DNA from: Pardosa pseudoannulata
Taxonomy: Eukaryota > Arthropoda > Arachnida > Araneae > Lycosidae
Length of the DNA: 64,000 nt
Direction: 5' to 3'
NCBI GenBank assembly: GCA_032207245.1
Contig: CM063500.1
Span: forward strand, 20,704,339-20,768,338
The notes beneath the pieces were generated by a model. That model was given only the letters and a program-made list of their open reading frames with translations. It did no database searches and was not told the origin of the DNA. The stretch's first letter is position 1, and each line of letters opens with the position of its first letter. Shown here piece after piece: positions 36,187 through 47,217 of this stretch. The position numbers and the translations under genes are program-made.

Positions 36187-36449
36187 CGTTTGCAGCCAAT
36201 CAGAATTGGATTTTAGCTGTAGATATTGCTTTGATTAGTTTCAGAGTTTTAAAAAATGGTTCATAGTGCTTTAAATTAGACTTTAGGATATTTAGGATCA
36301 GCTAATTATAGAAATTATGTTTTATACCGTTAATTCCAAATTAAACGAATAATTTCTCCTGGAAATGCAACTGTTAAAATTGAAAGTAACTGATATTTTT
36401 TTCATTAATAATCTTCTTATGTTGAATTTCTTATGTGCTTTTAAGATCT

Positions 36450-37517
36450 TTATTTCCGTAAGGAATCTACTAGTACAATGTACGAAATTACAGTTCCCAT
36501 GTACACAAGAATGAAACTTTTGTTGATAGGAATGCCTCCAAATGCTGTCATTGCCACTTCTTTATCCAAATATCTCAGAAGTAACAATTGTTTAAATCCC
36601 GAAGTCCACTTGTATGACAAGTGAGATGCGTTTTCAGCAATTTTAGAAGACAAAGTGGATACTTTACTTGCCACCAAACATGTAATTATCAACGTCAGCA
36701 TATTATTTAAAGATACTAAACCAATAATAATCCATTGAATTTTATTGTTGACAGACAAATTACTGATCAGTAGATTGTATCCAAAAAACAAGCTTCCAGT
36801 GTTAAAGAGTAGAAAGCAAAACAGTATTAAAGAGAAATTATTGTTAGTTTTCGTGATTTTTCTCTTTATATTCATAAAAGTTTCTAACAGTTGGCCGAAA
36901 TTCGGATGGTCGTTTGAGGATAACAGTTTGTTATAATGTTTTAAATCCAAGGTTACCTTAAAACAAATTGTTGTGTAAATGATGCAAACTGTATTCAGAG
37001 GCATATAAAGCGTGAGGTTCAAAAGAAGAACGAAGAGAATATAGGCAATTTTGCGTGCCGTTGCAGTAGGGAGCTGATGTCCGAAGGATATGGTCCCATC
37101 AGTGTAAGCCATTCTTGCAGATTTTGGTAACATCATACACGTCATAGTTGCAGAATATATAAGTATATTCCACAGACCCAAGAAACATATCCTGCGGTTT
37201 AAATTTTGGAAGTCTCGCAAGCCAAATGAAGTGAGGTAATTCATCATCTTCATAAGTTTTGGAAAATTTGTGGATAGACCAACACGTAAAATGACACAAA
37301 TCATAAAAAGGAAAATGGATCCAATTTGTTCGGTCACATTTCTTCCTTTTATTGTAACCATCATTGATAAAACGCATGCAAAAAACATGACTGTGATCAA
37401 GAAGCCGATTATTTTCATGATGCGATTGCAAAGGTTTTCTCCATTGGAGCGACGCCATGGAAGGCTGTTTACAAGATTCAGATGAAATAGAAAAGTAAAA
37501 AATTTTTGTAATTCCAT
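36450..37517 (-). CDS. Gustatory-receptor-like 7TM protein 2 (single exon)
   Basis: The start is the ATG at 37517, giving 355 residues. It aligns with the starts of the two paralogues (MELQKFFTFLFHLNLVNSL against MECYDIHKLLVFLFRLNLV). The frame stays open 48 bases further upstream, but those codons lie in a MITE and contain no ATG. Hydrophobic segments fall at about 34-55, 65-81, 108-130, 156-186, 228-250, 261-283 and 332-352. Family motifs present are YMPLNTVCIIYTTIC (171-185), AENASHL (294-300), LLRYLDKE (313-320) and GGIPINKSF before segment 7, which ends VISY. It is probably a chemosensory ion-channel subunit by family inference. The promoter must include or lie beyond the MITE at 37523-38166. 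The frame has no stops or shifts, so it still looks intact. Confidence 0.75.
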   Translation of the reverse strand: MELQKFFTFLFHLNLVNSLPWRRSNGENLCNRIMKIIGFLITVMFFACVLSMMVTIKGRNVTEQIGSIFLFMICVILRVGLSTNFPKLMKMMNYLTSFGLRDFQNLNRRICFLGLWNILIYSATMTCMMLPKSARMAYTDGTISFGHQLPTATARKIAYILFVLLLNLTLYMPLNTVCIIYTTICFKVTLDLKHYNKLLSSNDHPNFGQLLETFMNIKRKITKTNNNFSLILFCFLLFNTGSLFFGYNLLISNLSVNNKIQWIIIGLVSLNNMLTLIITCLVASKVSTLSSKIAENASHLSYKWTSGFKQLLLLRYLDKEVAMTAFGGIPINKSFILVYMGTVISYIVLVDSLRK

Positions 37518-37522
37518 TATTT

Positions 37523-38166
37523 TTAACCCTCCGAGTGGAACACACCGATTAAAAAAAGTCTCCAAAAATACGCTAAAGGTTTATTGTGTCAATGGCCAAA
37601 GCGTTCTATGATTTTTTACTTCACCCTTTGTCGACTAGAATGGAATACGGGAAACCCACCATCGTTATTGTCCCTTTACTTCCGGTTATAAATAGATATA
37701 TAAATAGATATTATAGATTGTTAATTTTTAATACACATAAAGCTCGTCAAGTCTCGAAGATCATCCCATAAGAAATAATGGATTCTAAAAGTACAAATAA
37801 AAATATACTTTAAGAGAATTATTTATATTTTTTAAAGAAAGTTATCCAAGATATTTAAGTGGTACAATTAGAGATACAACTGTTACCGCAAACGAAATAC
37901 TTCGAAATAGAGATTTACAAAGCCATGAAAAGCTATCAGCGTCTTTGTGTTTCAGGGAATAGGGGTGCATCCCTCAATAAATGTCAGTCAAAGAGGGATG
38001 CAGTTTCCAAACAATCGACCTGATCCTCCAACTTCAAACACTGGCAGAAATGTACATTACATCCATTTTCGGAACGTATTTGGAAGTCGAAAATTGAACT
38101 TGACAACAGTTTTGAAGACATCATCGGTTTGGCGAAATTGTACGTGCGAACCGCTTAGAGGGTTAA
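37523..38166 (+). mobile_element. piggyBac-like MITE copy 2, 5 bp upstream of the Gr2 start codon
   Basis: TTAACCCTCCGAGTGG at the left edge and CCGCTTAGAGGGTTAA at the right give a TTAA at each boundary (37523-37526 and 38163-38166). The interior is the same as 24759-25395 in opposite orientation, with scattered base differences and small indels. Only five bases separate it from the ATG of the receptor-like gene, so it replaces the whole proximal 5' region. Confidence 0.88.
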
Positions 38167-38639
38167 ACCAATCTATTTATAGATGTTTTCAGGCTAGGAA
38201 TTATTATATTCTTTTACTCAGACACCACAGTATTTGAACTTATGAGCTTTCATCCATTGTATTAAAATGTATATTATTGTGTTTATAACATTGAATTTCT
38301 CCTGAAAGATATGAAAGAAAGAACTTTATATTACGTAAGTGACGGGATGCTGCAATCAAATTATATTTCAGATTGAATCTGTTTTGCCAGAGAGCGTAAT
38401 ATAATATGAACAACTCAACATCTATATAACTGAAATATGTATGGTGCATGATCTGAAATTTCCTTTAAAAGAAAAATCATTTATACTTAATTTTATATTT
38501 TCTAGCATGATTTAGAGAAAATAATGAAATATAATTTTATAATGAATAGTTTATAGTTTATATCTTTCCAATGATTTTACATTCAATAATTAACTTGGGA
38601 ACCACAATATATGGATTCCTGCACTTTCTTTTAAGTCAC
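38167..38639. other. No gene recognised (displaced upstream DNA of Gr2)
   Basis: AT-rich, no open frame of interest. It would be the original 5' flank of Gr-like gene 2 before the MITE arrived. A TATTTATAGATG motif lies at about 38174. Confidence 0.4.
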
Positions 38640-39700
38640 TTTATTTTATTTGAAAACCGGACGATGGCGTAATTTAAAAAAGCTTTACTTTATAGATAAA
38701 GATACCCAACTCTGCTGCTGACATGGATTTTTATAACTGGTTTTGAGCATTAGGTCCAGGATCAGTTGCGTATCATGCAGCAAAAAGTTGATGACATTCT
38801 CTCTAAACAAATAATTTTTCTTTTCGGTATGTTGTCCAAGTCTTTAAAGAAGCATTCATCAAAATTGTGTATATTCCGTCATGTAGTCAACCAGGTATTA
38901 TCAATTATATAAATGACAAAAATATTATCTTTTTGATGCAGAAGAATGATAAAAAAGATATTGCACAACTTGAACACCGCAATGTAAGGATTGGTGCAAT
39001 TTCTTTTAAGTTACTCTATTACTCTATATTATTTGACATCCAGGCCATAGTGAATTGAAAAGGCTTTACCTTTTAGGTACACGAGTTAAATATATGCAAT
39101 TCTGCTGTTGACATGGATTTTTATAGCTGGTTTTGAGCATTAAGTCCAGGAACATTGAGTATCATGTAGCTAAAGTTGATGACAACCTCTTTAAAACAAT
39201 TCATTTTTATTTTCGGTATGTTTTCCGAGTCTTTAAAAAACCGTTCAATATTATCTTTTTAATACAGAAGAATGATCAAGAAGATATTGCACAACTTGAA
39301 AACCACAATATAGGGATTGGTGCAATTTGTTTTAAGTCGCTCTATATTATTTGACATCCAGACGACGGTGGAATCTAAAGGGATTTACCTTTTAGTTACA
39401 CGAGTTAAAGATATTCAGTTCTGCTGCTGGCATTGATTTTTATAGCTGCTTTTGAGCATTAGGTCCAGGATCAATTGCGTATCAAGCAGCAAAAAGTTGA
39501 TCTCAGCCTCTCTAAACAATTCATTTGACTTTTTGCTACATTATAAGAGTCTTTAAAAGCGTCCAACAGAATTGTGCACATTCAATATGTCAACCAGGTA
39601 TTATAAATTACACAAATGACTAAAATATCATGTTTTTAATGTAGGAGAAGGATCAGGAAGATACTGAACACCTTGAACAATAAAATGTAGAAATTTCTAC
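38640..39700 (+). repeat. Tandem repeat, about three units of 320-390 bp
   Basis: Blocks CTGCTGCTGACATGG..TTTTGAGCATTAGGTCCAGG recur from about 38710, 39098 and 39420. Each is followed by AAAAGTTGATGAC-like and TTTCGGTATGTT-like blocks and GATATTGCACAACTTGAA. Confidence 0.75.
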
Positions 39701-41631
39701 ACTTAATCTGTACCAGGACTTTTTCTGTCTCGTATAATCAACGGGAAAAAGAAGTATTTTTCTATTTGTGCAGATAAAGACGTGTTTCCTGACTGCCGTT
39801 TCTATTTTATGCAATATCTACTGTTGTATGAAAGCATGCATAAGAACTTTTCCTACACGATATTAATTTATTAGCAGTCCAATATCCCTTGCTATATGTT
39901 CTCTAGACATAACAAAGTCTATAGTTTAAAGCATTTTATAAATGTTATAAGTCGTTTTCAGTTGATATGGCAGCAAGAATTAATTTGTTTAAAAGCTTTT
40001 AGCTTCAAAATATCGTTCCTAGACCGAGCATAAAAATCAATAGTTATAAATGACGTATAAAAATTCAGATAAAGCCAGATTTGTAAAAGAACACGCCACC
40101 TAGTCATTTTTTATTAGAAATATTAGAAATCATATAGTTTACTCTTTCAATTTTTTATGCTAAACGTCGCAATTTTAGGAAAACATAAACATATTTAAGT
40201 AGTTCAAGGTTCTTAATACGGGAGCTAAAATTCTCTTTATATATTTATAAAATCTGATTTCAAGGTACAACATGAGAATTTGCAATATATGTATCTAGGC
40301 GGATAAATCCTGCCAAAAGTAAAGATATATGCATCAGGTAGTGACTGTTAAGGAGATTTGTAAAGTCAGAAGTAATGACTTAATGCACGGACTCCGCGGG
40401 ATACATTTTGCAATAAACACAAACAAATAAGTTGATACGTGGTACATTAAGATGCAGTGTACAGGAGTCACGCAACACTAAAAAGTTGTGGCCACTTGAA
40501 GCTTGAAGAGGTTCTCATGGGAAATTAATATAGAAGTCTGCGATTTATCCGAGGGAGTATACAGAATGCTGATAGTAAGCAAATAGAAAATAGGTTATAC
40601 CCAATATTTAATTGCAAATCAAATTGGATCTGGATAACGATTGGCTGACAAACAAACGAGAATGAGAGAGAGGATCTCATGATAAAATAAAGGGCTGTAT
40701 AAGCAGGAAACATTCTGAAACTTTTTTTAAAAAATGTATAAGTTGTTTGTCAATCAATATACTGTATTCTCCAAAAAGTCTGGAAAAGAAGTGGATGCCT
40801 ATCCTTTACCAGAAGGTGGTCCACAGACTCGTGAAAAACTTTTGATGATTTGAAAAAAAGAAAGATTATCTTCTTATATATTAAAATCTGATTGTAACTA
40901 TCTATCGATCTATTTATGTATGTATGTATGTGCGTCTATTTCCCCACGAACTGCTGGACGCAGACGGACGCTGAAGGTACCAATATACACGGAACTATCC
41001 GGGGAAGTCATTTAGCCCATTCGCGTTCCGATATTTCAATTAGTTCGAAATATATTTACGAATTTAGCTGCTTCGTACCCAAACTTCGGTCTGGGTAATA
41101 AAAGTTCCTAACTAAAATTTTAGAACCATTACTTAAGATATTAACATTCATAAAAATCTTAAACTTCATACACCGCAAGAATGTTGACGAATATGATAAT
41201 TTATTATTAATGGATAATCACAATTATAACTATGTATATGCCTCTGTGTTGCCTCTAAACCGCTGTGTTATGATGCCGAATTCCTCAACTTCCTCTCTCT
41301 CTCTGTGTGTGTGTGGGTTTTTTACAATCAAGGTTTTTTTAATGGACAGTTTGTTTACAAACAAGTGATATATGATCTCCTTTTAAAAAGAATGTCTTTG
41401 TTCTCGAAGAAAGATACGATACTGATTTTATTATATTTTTATATTTCTTACTGTTTACTGCAAGCAGTTCTTAAGGAAAACATAATAGATAGAAATAGCT
41501 GTTTAATATTGTCGGGATGAATAGACATAATCTATTATCAGTAAATAAGTGTTAATGATGAAGTAATTGTACTAATTACTTTTGTGTAATAATGGTAAAG
41601 ATAGACATCCTTCTGTTACCAAAACTGGAAA
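39701..41631. other. No gene recognised; probable old repeat near 40850-41330
   Basis: AT-rich. The stretch from TATATATTAAAATCTG (about 40877) through TATGTATGTATGTATGTG (about 40914) and GCTGGACGCAGACGGACG has the look of an old interspersed element with a microsatellite-like head, but no diagnostic end or domain was identified. A (CT)n/(GT)n run lies at about 41292-41316. Confidence 0.35.
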
Positions 41632-41979
41632 GTGGCTTGGAGTGCTATGTTTTGCTTTTTAACTAGATGAGGGCTAATGACATTATTTTCTCCCAAAAGA
41701 CTAAAACTGAAGGTAATTAGTAGTTATAGTTTCTTTATTTGGGGAATGTGCTAATTACTTCAGTATAATAATGGTAAAGGTGAAAATCCTTCTGAGCCAA
41801 AAGGGAAAGAAGTTTGGAGCGTAATTGTGTACTATCTTTTTACATAAGGATTAGTCAGACTGGGATTCACTGATTAAAGCTGATTCCAAATTGCTACTTA
41901 CGTACATGCGAACAGTGAGATTCGAACCCACAAATTCCGATACTAAGGCGGAGTGGCAAACCCATTCGGTCATTGTATA
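41632..41979 (-). mobile_element. Two diverged SINE copies (about 41632-41680 and 41815-41979)
   Basis: The right copy keeps the B box as GATTCGAACCCAC (complement of GTGGGTTCGAATC, about 41920) and the AAGCTGATTCCAAATTG body. The left piece keeps only the tail and the GAGGGCTAATGA block. Confidence 0.6.
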
Positions 41980-41994
41980 GCATAATGAAACTAA

Positions 41995-43288
41995 TGTCGT
42001 GTAGTCCTCGTTTATATTTGAGTATCAACCTGTGATCAAATGTATAGTGGTGATTTATTTTTAATTGCGTTGTGTTAAGTATTTTTGTACTAAATTTAAC
42101 AATAGGTTCTGAGAAACTAGAGTCATAAAAATGAAAATAAACAGCTAAATTGACAGCAACCGAGACTAGCTTAATATTAAAAGGAAAAAAAAAGTAAATT
42201 TATTATAATATATATACATCTATTTACATACAAAACTGATGCTAATTTTCATAAAATAAGCTTTGTCAATATCTTCTAAATTAGTTCTGACAAATTTTTT
42301 ATATACTTAAGTAATTTTGTAAATAGATAGAGGACCTAATCTCAATTTCAAAAATGTATGTAAATTTGGGGTACCTTTGTGAGTCTAAAATGTTGGGCCC
42401 GGAACACTTCTGGTTGAAGGGTATCTATGGCTGATCAGGAGAGGGAATCTATATATCATCCGTTGGTCTCGCCAGGGGCTTCCTCCTGAGTATTTTGGGG
42501 TGCGGCTGTACTAATTGGTGCAGGAACACTTCCTGTCAGACTTGGCTGGACTCTCCTAGTCTGGACTATCGAGCACCTTCTCCTCTGGCGCCGAATGATG
42601 GCCGATTGGTTAGGGTGCTGGCCTTCGGAACCGGAATTCGTGGGTTCGAATCCCACAGTGGCATGGATGTTCGTAGCCGTTCGGAATCGGCTTTAAGCTG
42701 TAGGTCCCGGTCTCATTAGCCCTCGTGTGCAAAAAGTAGACCGTAGCGCTCCAAACCAAACCAAACCTTCTCCTCTGGACTCACGAACAACTTCCGTCTG
42801 ACTCGATTGGGCTCCCGACGTTCGAACACCTTCTTTTGGGACCTCTGAACATCTTCTCTGGGACCTCCGCACCATCATGTCATCTTTTTAGATTTTTCAT
42901 ATTTAATTATTTCAAACTTGTCCTCTCTTCCTTATTGTCATCCAATCGGGATAGTTGTAAGAATTTCATTGGTCTGCTTCAACCCCTCCTTGAGACCGCC
43001 AACGTGCCAGACCTTACCCCTTCTATTTGGGCACTGTCCCTTAGGGACTCATAAATACACAAAAGTACATTCTTATTTAATGTCAAGTACGGAGACGGGA
43101 TTCTAATCTGGGACTGGGATCAGAACCCCGCCAGAGACCACCGTACAAGACAACATTATCCGTTGAATAGAAATTTATGGTCCTCCATCTCTTTACAAAG
43201 ATGTGATGAGGTCAGATTTAGATCCCGAACATTTTACTTCTTGTATGAATGAATCAATTATATAACAGATCTAAATCGCCTCATCCCA
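41995..43288 (-). mobile_element. Solo LTR family A, copy 1 (about 1.1 kb plus inserted SINE)
   Basis: TG at 41995 and CA at 43288 are flanked by a perfect 5-bp duplication ACTAA (41990-41994 and 43289-43293). It is matched along its length, in inverse orientation, by 53933-55023. Without the 190-bp SINE insertion it is 1104 bp. I place the 5' end at the right because copy 2 then begins TGT, ends ACA and has an AATAAA near its end; the strand is therefore an inference. No internal retroelement genes are present. The SINE is at 42589-42764. Confidence 0.85.
42589..42764 (+). mobile_element. Best-preserved tRNA-derived SINE (176 bp) with perfect target duplication
   Basis: It has A box GATGGCCGATTGGTTAGGG, B box GGGTTCGAATCCC, the family body (TTCGTAGCCGTTCGG, GGCTTTAAGC, TCTCATTAGCCCTCG) and tail CCAAACCAAACCAA. 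The 14-bp target duplication ACCTTCTCCTCTGG lies at 42575-42588 and 42765-42778. Promoter boxes look intact, so RNA polymerase III transcription is possible. It inserted after the LTR did. Confidence 0.93.
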
Positions 43289-43563
43289 ACTAACAGTGAT
43301 CTTGTTTGAAATCCCTTTCCTGTGTTTGTATGAAAAATTCTTTCAAGTGGATTTTTCTATAAACAACTTAGCTCTGAAACTCTTAATTCCAACTAATTGT
43401 AAAAACAGGCTGATACTTCTTTACCATAACATGAAGATAACATGTAAAGAATATAAAGAATGTATTTCAAGTTTCTTCCTTTCAATATTAAAGACGTGAA
43501 TAGTAAAAGTGTGTCTGTTAAACTATATGGTAAATTTTAATGTAATTTTTAATCTCCCCTTAA

Positions 43564-43868
43564 TTAACTCTTTAACGTGCACGCTCGAATTAACTCGAGC
43601 GTGCTAAACTGGCCAAAATGTTCACACTCGAGATAATTCGAGCTGCGTTGTATTTCATGTTGCTATATTTTTCCACACTCGAATATAATCGAGAATTGAA
43701 AATAACAATCGTTTTATTGATATTTATCATTTACATGGGATTGTTACTTATCAAGTACAAAATATATATTTGTTTCTAAATTCAACGTTCTAAATTGTGT
43801 TCTTTACATTAAAAAATCGATTTTATTTTGGCAGGCTTTTTTAAAAAAATTGTGCATTAAGAGGTTAA
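43564..43868. mobile_element. TTAA-flanked MITE with three CTCGA palindromes (305 bp)
   Basis: The left edge TTAACTCTTTAACGTGC and right edge GCATTAAGAGGTTAA are inverted, with TTAA at each boundary, suggesting a piggyBac-type non-autonomous element. Inside are GCTCGAATTAACTCGAGC, ACTCGAGATAATTCGAG and ACTCGAATATAATCGAG, spaced about 50-55 bp. It is unrelated in sequence to the 640-bp MITE. Confidence 0.65.
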
Positions 43869-44339
43869 GTTATTGGGATTTTTGACTATATAATTACTAT
43901 TACAATATTAGAAGATTCTTTTGATTTATTTTCAACCAGTATTTACTTCTTTGTATTTGAAGTGCATTCAAAATAGGGAAAACCCATCATTCATTTTTTA
44001 TTCCAGATTCTTTAAAACTATAACACTTTACATCACTGTGAATAAGTTTAGTACGATTTACAATAGGTTCTTTGGAAAAGTTTCACTTTTTACTGAGTAT
44101 AATGATATAAAACGAGAAAACGTAAAAAAATTTAAATTTTGCATTTTTTGAAAAATTGAATTTTTAATTTTCAAAATACCTTAAAACAATTTATTACCTT
44201 TGTTTAAACATTTGTATATATATTGGTCGCATATTCTTGCTATTTATATTTGCTGGGGAAAACGACAATTAGGGATATTACGTTGTGACCTGAATCTATG
44301 AGTGCTTATGTATGAATGTAGATATATATGCATATGAAT

Positions 44340-44800
44340 CTACATTGCCTGACAGAACTGTAGAAAAATGGGTAAAAGCCTTTGAAAATGGACTCTAAAT
44401 TGAGACAGACATGCATGCATAGCCCAGGTCATCCTACTGGCAGTGAAGCAGAAATGCATGCTTTTGCCTCACTAATGGACAGTGATCAATACCATCTGAC
44501 CTGCATTACAATCGAACATATTCCTCAGTCTAAGCTCTTGTGACTTTGAGTTAATTCCTAAGATGAAGAAACCATTTCGTGGCATTCGCTTCAGAACTGT
44601 TCCAAACATTCTTGCGGCAATAGACCCATCAGTTCGAACTATCAACCGAACAAGCGCTGCTACAGGTGTTCTCCGACTTCTACATTGTTGAAAACGGGTT
44701 ATATACAATGCTAGCGACTATACTAAAGGATTATAAAACATCGTGACATGAATCAGTTTTGTATTCCATATAAATAAATAGTTGCCACAATTAAAGTTCC
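44340..44800 (+). pseudogene. Deleted mariner-like transposase fragment
   Basis: LPDRTVEKWVKAFENGL (about 44348-44395, ending in a stop) resembles the mariner helix-turn-helix. After a gap, FELIPKMKKPFRGIRF (from about 44545) and VRTINRTSAATGVLRL resemble the C-terminal end of mariner transposases. The catalytic centre is missing. This is a different mariner lineage from that at 28863-29812. Confidence 0.7.
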
Positions 44801-44809
44801 AACCCTCGT

Positions 44810-44942
44810 ACATACAAACTTGTTATTACTCCAAATAATAGAAGCAGCTCTCTTAATGTATTTATAATTTTATGAGTTCAAGTTTACAAAAATTACAAAA
44901 TCAAAATGTTTATACAATCCCCCAGTCTCTATCATTACATTA
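44810..44942 (+). repeat. Dispersed 130-bp repeat, second copy at 53478-53605
   Basis: The shared run begins ACAAACTTGTTATTACT and ends ATCCCCCAGTCTCTATCATT, with scattered substitutions between the copies. Same orientation. Family unknown. Confidence 0.75.
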
Positions 44943-46128
44943 AGTAAATGTTGAAACTCATCTTTAGACAAGGAACACAAAAAGTTCTCCTTTTTTGTGA
45001 TAGCAATTAACAGAGATATTTGATATTTTGAGAAAACTTAAAGACTTTTCTGACGAGATATTTATTAAACTACAACTACAAATCATTTTTTGTTATCGCA
45101 TGAAATTGGTTTTTAGCTGATTAATTTATTGCCATTATGAACTATTTTAATGTAATAATGTTTTCCATTATTCCACAGTATCAAAGTGATGAATTACAAC
45201 GCTGAATCTGACAATCAAAAGAACTTTCGAATCAATAGTCTGTTTACAAACTATCGATTTGTAATCGCTCCTTAAAGAAAGCGCCCTTTACTGTCATCGA
45301 AATCGCTTACACAGTTTATTCAACTCTATAGACTTGTACATCCTTGCTTCTTCTTTATGCAGCAGTTTTTTTTTCACAGGAAGATAAAATGCAGAACCTG
45401 TTATATGTAGGTAGCTGTAGAAAATTATATTGAAGATATCTTAAAATTTGTTTATATGATATTACAAAGGATGTAAAATGAGGCTAACTGATAGATTACA
45501 TTTTACTTCATTTCCAGACACGCTAAATTTCATAAATCTAAAGTGACTTGGGATAAACGTACTTCCATGGCCATGGTACTTTCATAGCTTCATGTTAGTA
45601 AACAATTTGATTGTGCTTTTTATGTTCATGTGGAAATTTTGTATGAATATCTAATTAAAAACATTAATTGAAAAGTCTACACTTCAGGTAAGTGAAGAAT
45701 TACAAATGTGAATAAAAAGTATAATTTTGTCAGTTATACAAAAACATATGTAATAGACACAATAACCTTGATCAAAGTACGAAACACTGCACTGCAGTAC
45801 AAAAGATAAATGTTTGAGAAAAACTATCTCCAAATGTGTAAAAAATGCAATATATAAAAAGGATGTAATACTGCAAAGTTCTAAATTTTATAATTATCTG
45901 TAATGAAAAATATTCTCCTTCGATATGCTTAATTTAAAATACTATGTTATATATGAATATTAAATTTTATTAACTTTCCTCTACAACAGAAATAAACAAT
46001 TTGTATTGAAGGTAGGGAGTGTTTTAAGATTTATTAAAATTGAAAGATTCAGTAACAGTTCTTTCATATGTACTGCAAAGATATTCAAAATAACTCATAC
46101 TTGGCATCTGTAAACTTTTCTGCAAACG
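44943..46128. other. Upstream DNA of Gr-like gene 3, no gene recognised
   Basis: AT-rich DNA with no coding frame. A promoter for the gene at 46129 is expected here, but no box can be assigned with confidence. Confidence 0.4.
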
Positions 46129-47217
46129 ATGGAATTTTATGTCATACCTAAGTCGGTTGTATATCTTCTTCGTTTAAGTTTCATTCGCAGCTTACCTTTA
46201 CCGAAATCTGGAAAAGAAAGAATATTCGTCCGTATCTTTAATATTTTAAGCATTTTCGTCGATATCGTACTTCTGGGAAGCATAATTTCTGTAGTTCATG
46301 AATATCATTATTTTCGTTTTCAAGATTTACTAACTTCTATAGCTACTTTTTTAGTAGGAATTCTTTTCCGATTCTTGCTATCAAACTTTTTTAAAAGACA
46401 CACTTCTGATAATCGTCACCTACGTACATGCTTTCCAGAAAGGTCCAAAAGATTGAAACGTAAAATATATCTCTGTGAATTATTCAATGTCTTGAGATGT
46501 GTTTTTTACACTTTAAGTAACATAGTAGTACTTATTTTTGGCGAGATTCCGAATACAAGTATTTACCTCTTTGGATTTGACCTAAACTCTGCATATGGAA
46601 ATCGGATCATCCATTTTTTGTTCCAGAGTCTGTTAAACCTAACAGTATACATCCCCATGAATACTTTTAGTACTTTTTATGCAATAATTTGCCTACAACT
46701 ACTCCATGATTTGCAATTGTATATGAAAATACTATCTTCGAATGCAGTTCTTGACTACAAATACCTTCTACAAACATACGTGGTAATAAAGAAAAAAGTT
46801 GCAAAAGCTAACTCTGATTTCTCTGCATTAATGCTCTTATTTCTGCTTTTCATTACGGTAGGCTTATTCTTTTCATATACCTCCTTTGTCTTCAACTATC
46901 ACTGTCCAGATGTCTCATCCTGGACATTGGTTTTTGCTTTAGAATTGGTTGCAAATAATCTTATAAACTTCGTAATAGTATATTACGCAGGAAGCAGTAT
47001 TTCTTCTAAATCTTCTGAACTATCGGAGAAGGCAGATCATCTCCCTGAAAATCGATCCGGATCTGATCTCCCTCACTTGCTTTTTTTAAGATGCGTGGAT
47101 AAGGATATGTCTATGAAAGTATGTGGAATTCCTATAACTCAGAGTTTTGCACTAGTTTATGTGGGAACTGTTATCACATATGTAACATTAGTAAGCACTA
47201 TAAGCACGAGAAAGTAA
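46129..47217 (+). CDS. Gustatory-receptor-like 7TM protein 3 (single exon)
   Basis: This is a complete 362-residue frame from ATG to stop with no intron, on the opposite strand to the two paralogues. Hydrophobic segments fall at about 38-56, 66-88, 115-137, 160-190, 231-252, 264-287 and 338-358. Family motifs present are the MEFYVIPKSVVYLLRLS start, YIPMNTFSTFYAIIC (174-188), EKADHLPE (300-307), LRCVDKDM (320-327) and CGIPITQSF before segment 7, which contains VITY. One Gly of the GGIP motif is Cys. There is no signal peptide. It is inferred to be a membrane chemoreceptor of the same cluster. The frame has no stop or shift and looks functional; its ligand cannot be guessed. It is the most diverged of the three. 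Confidence 0.75.
   Translation: MEFYVIPKSVVYLLRLSFIRSLPLPKSGKERIFVRIFNILSIFVDIVLLGSIISVVHEYHYFRFQDLLTSIATFLVGILFRFLLSNFFKRHTSDNRHLRTCFPERSKRLKRKIYLCELFNVLRCVFYTLSNIVVLIFGEIPNTSIYLFGFDLNSAYGNRIIHFLFQSLLNLTVYIPMNTFSTFYAIICLQLLHDLQLYMKILSSNAVLDYKYLLQTYVVIKKKVAKANSDFSALMLLFLLFITVGLFFSYTSFVFNYHCPDVSSWTLVFALELVANNLINFVIVYYAGSSISSKSSELSEKADHLPENRSGSDLPHLLFLRCVDKDMSMKVCGIPITQSFALVYVGTVITYVTLVSTISTRK

Larger units (their letters stand above)
34881..36449. other. No gene recognised; two small repeats
   Basis: AT-rich flank of Gr-like gene 2. It contains a possible MITE at 35372-35534 and a 93-bp duplication at 36001-36186. A minus-strand frame at 35836-35621 has no recognisable family. Confidence 0.45.

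Noticed and set aside
37517..37565. Sixteen-residue N-terminal extension of Gr-like gene 2
   Set aside because: The upstream codons come from the end of the MITE and begin with TTG, not ATG. Paralogues align from the ATG at 37517.
42596..42668. Possible tRNA gene (clear A and B boxes)
   Set aside because: The sequence continues into a shared SINE body with a CCAAA tail and a target duplication, and other copies occur in the window. No clean cloverleaf was found.
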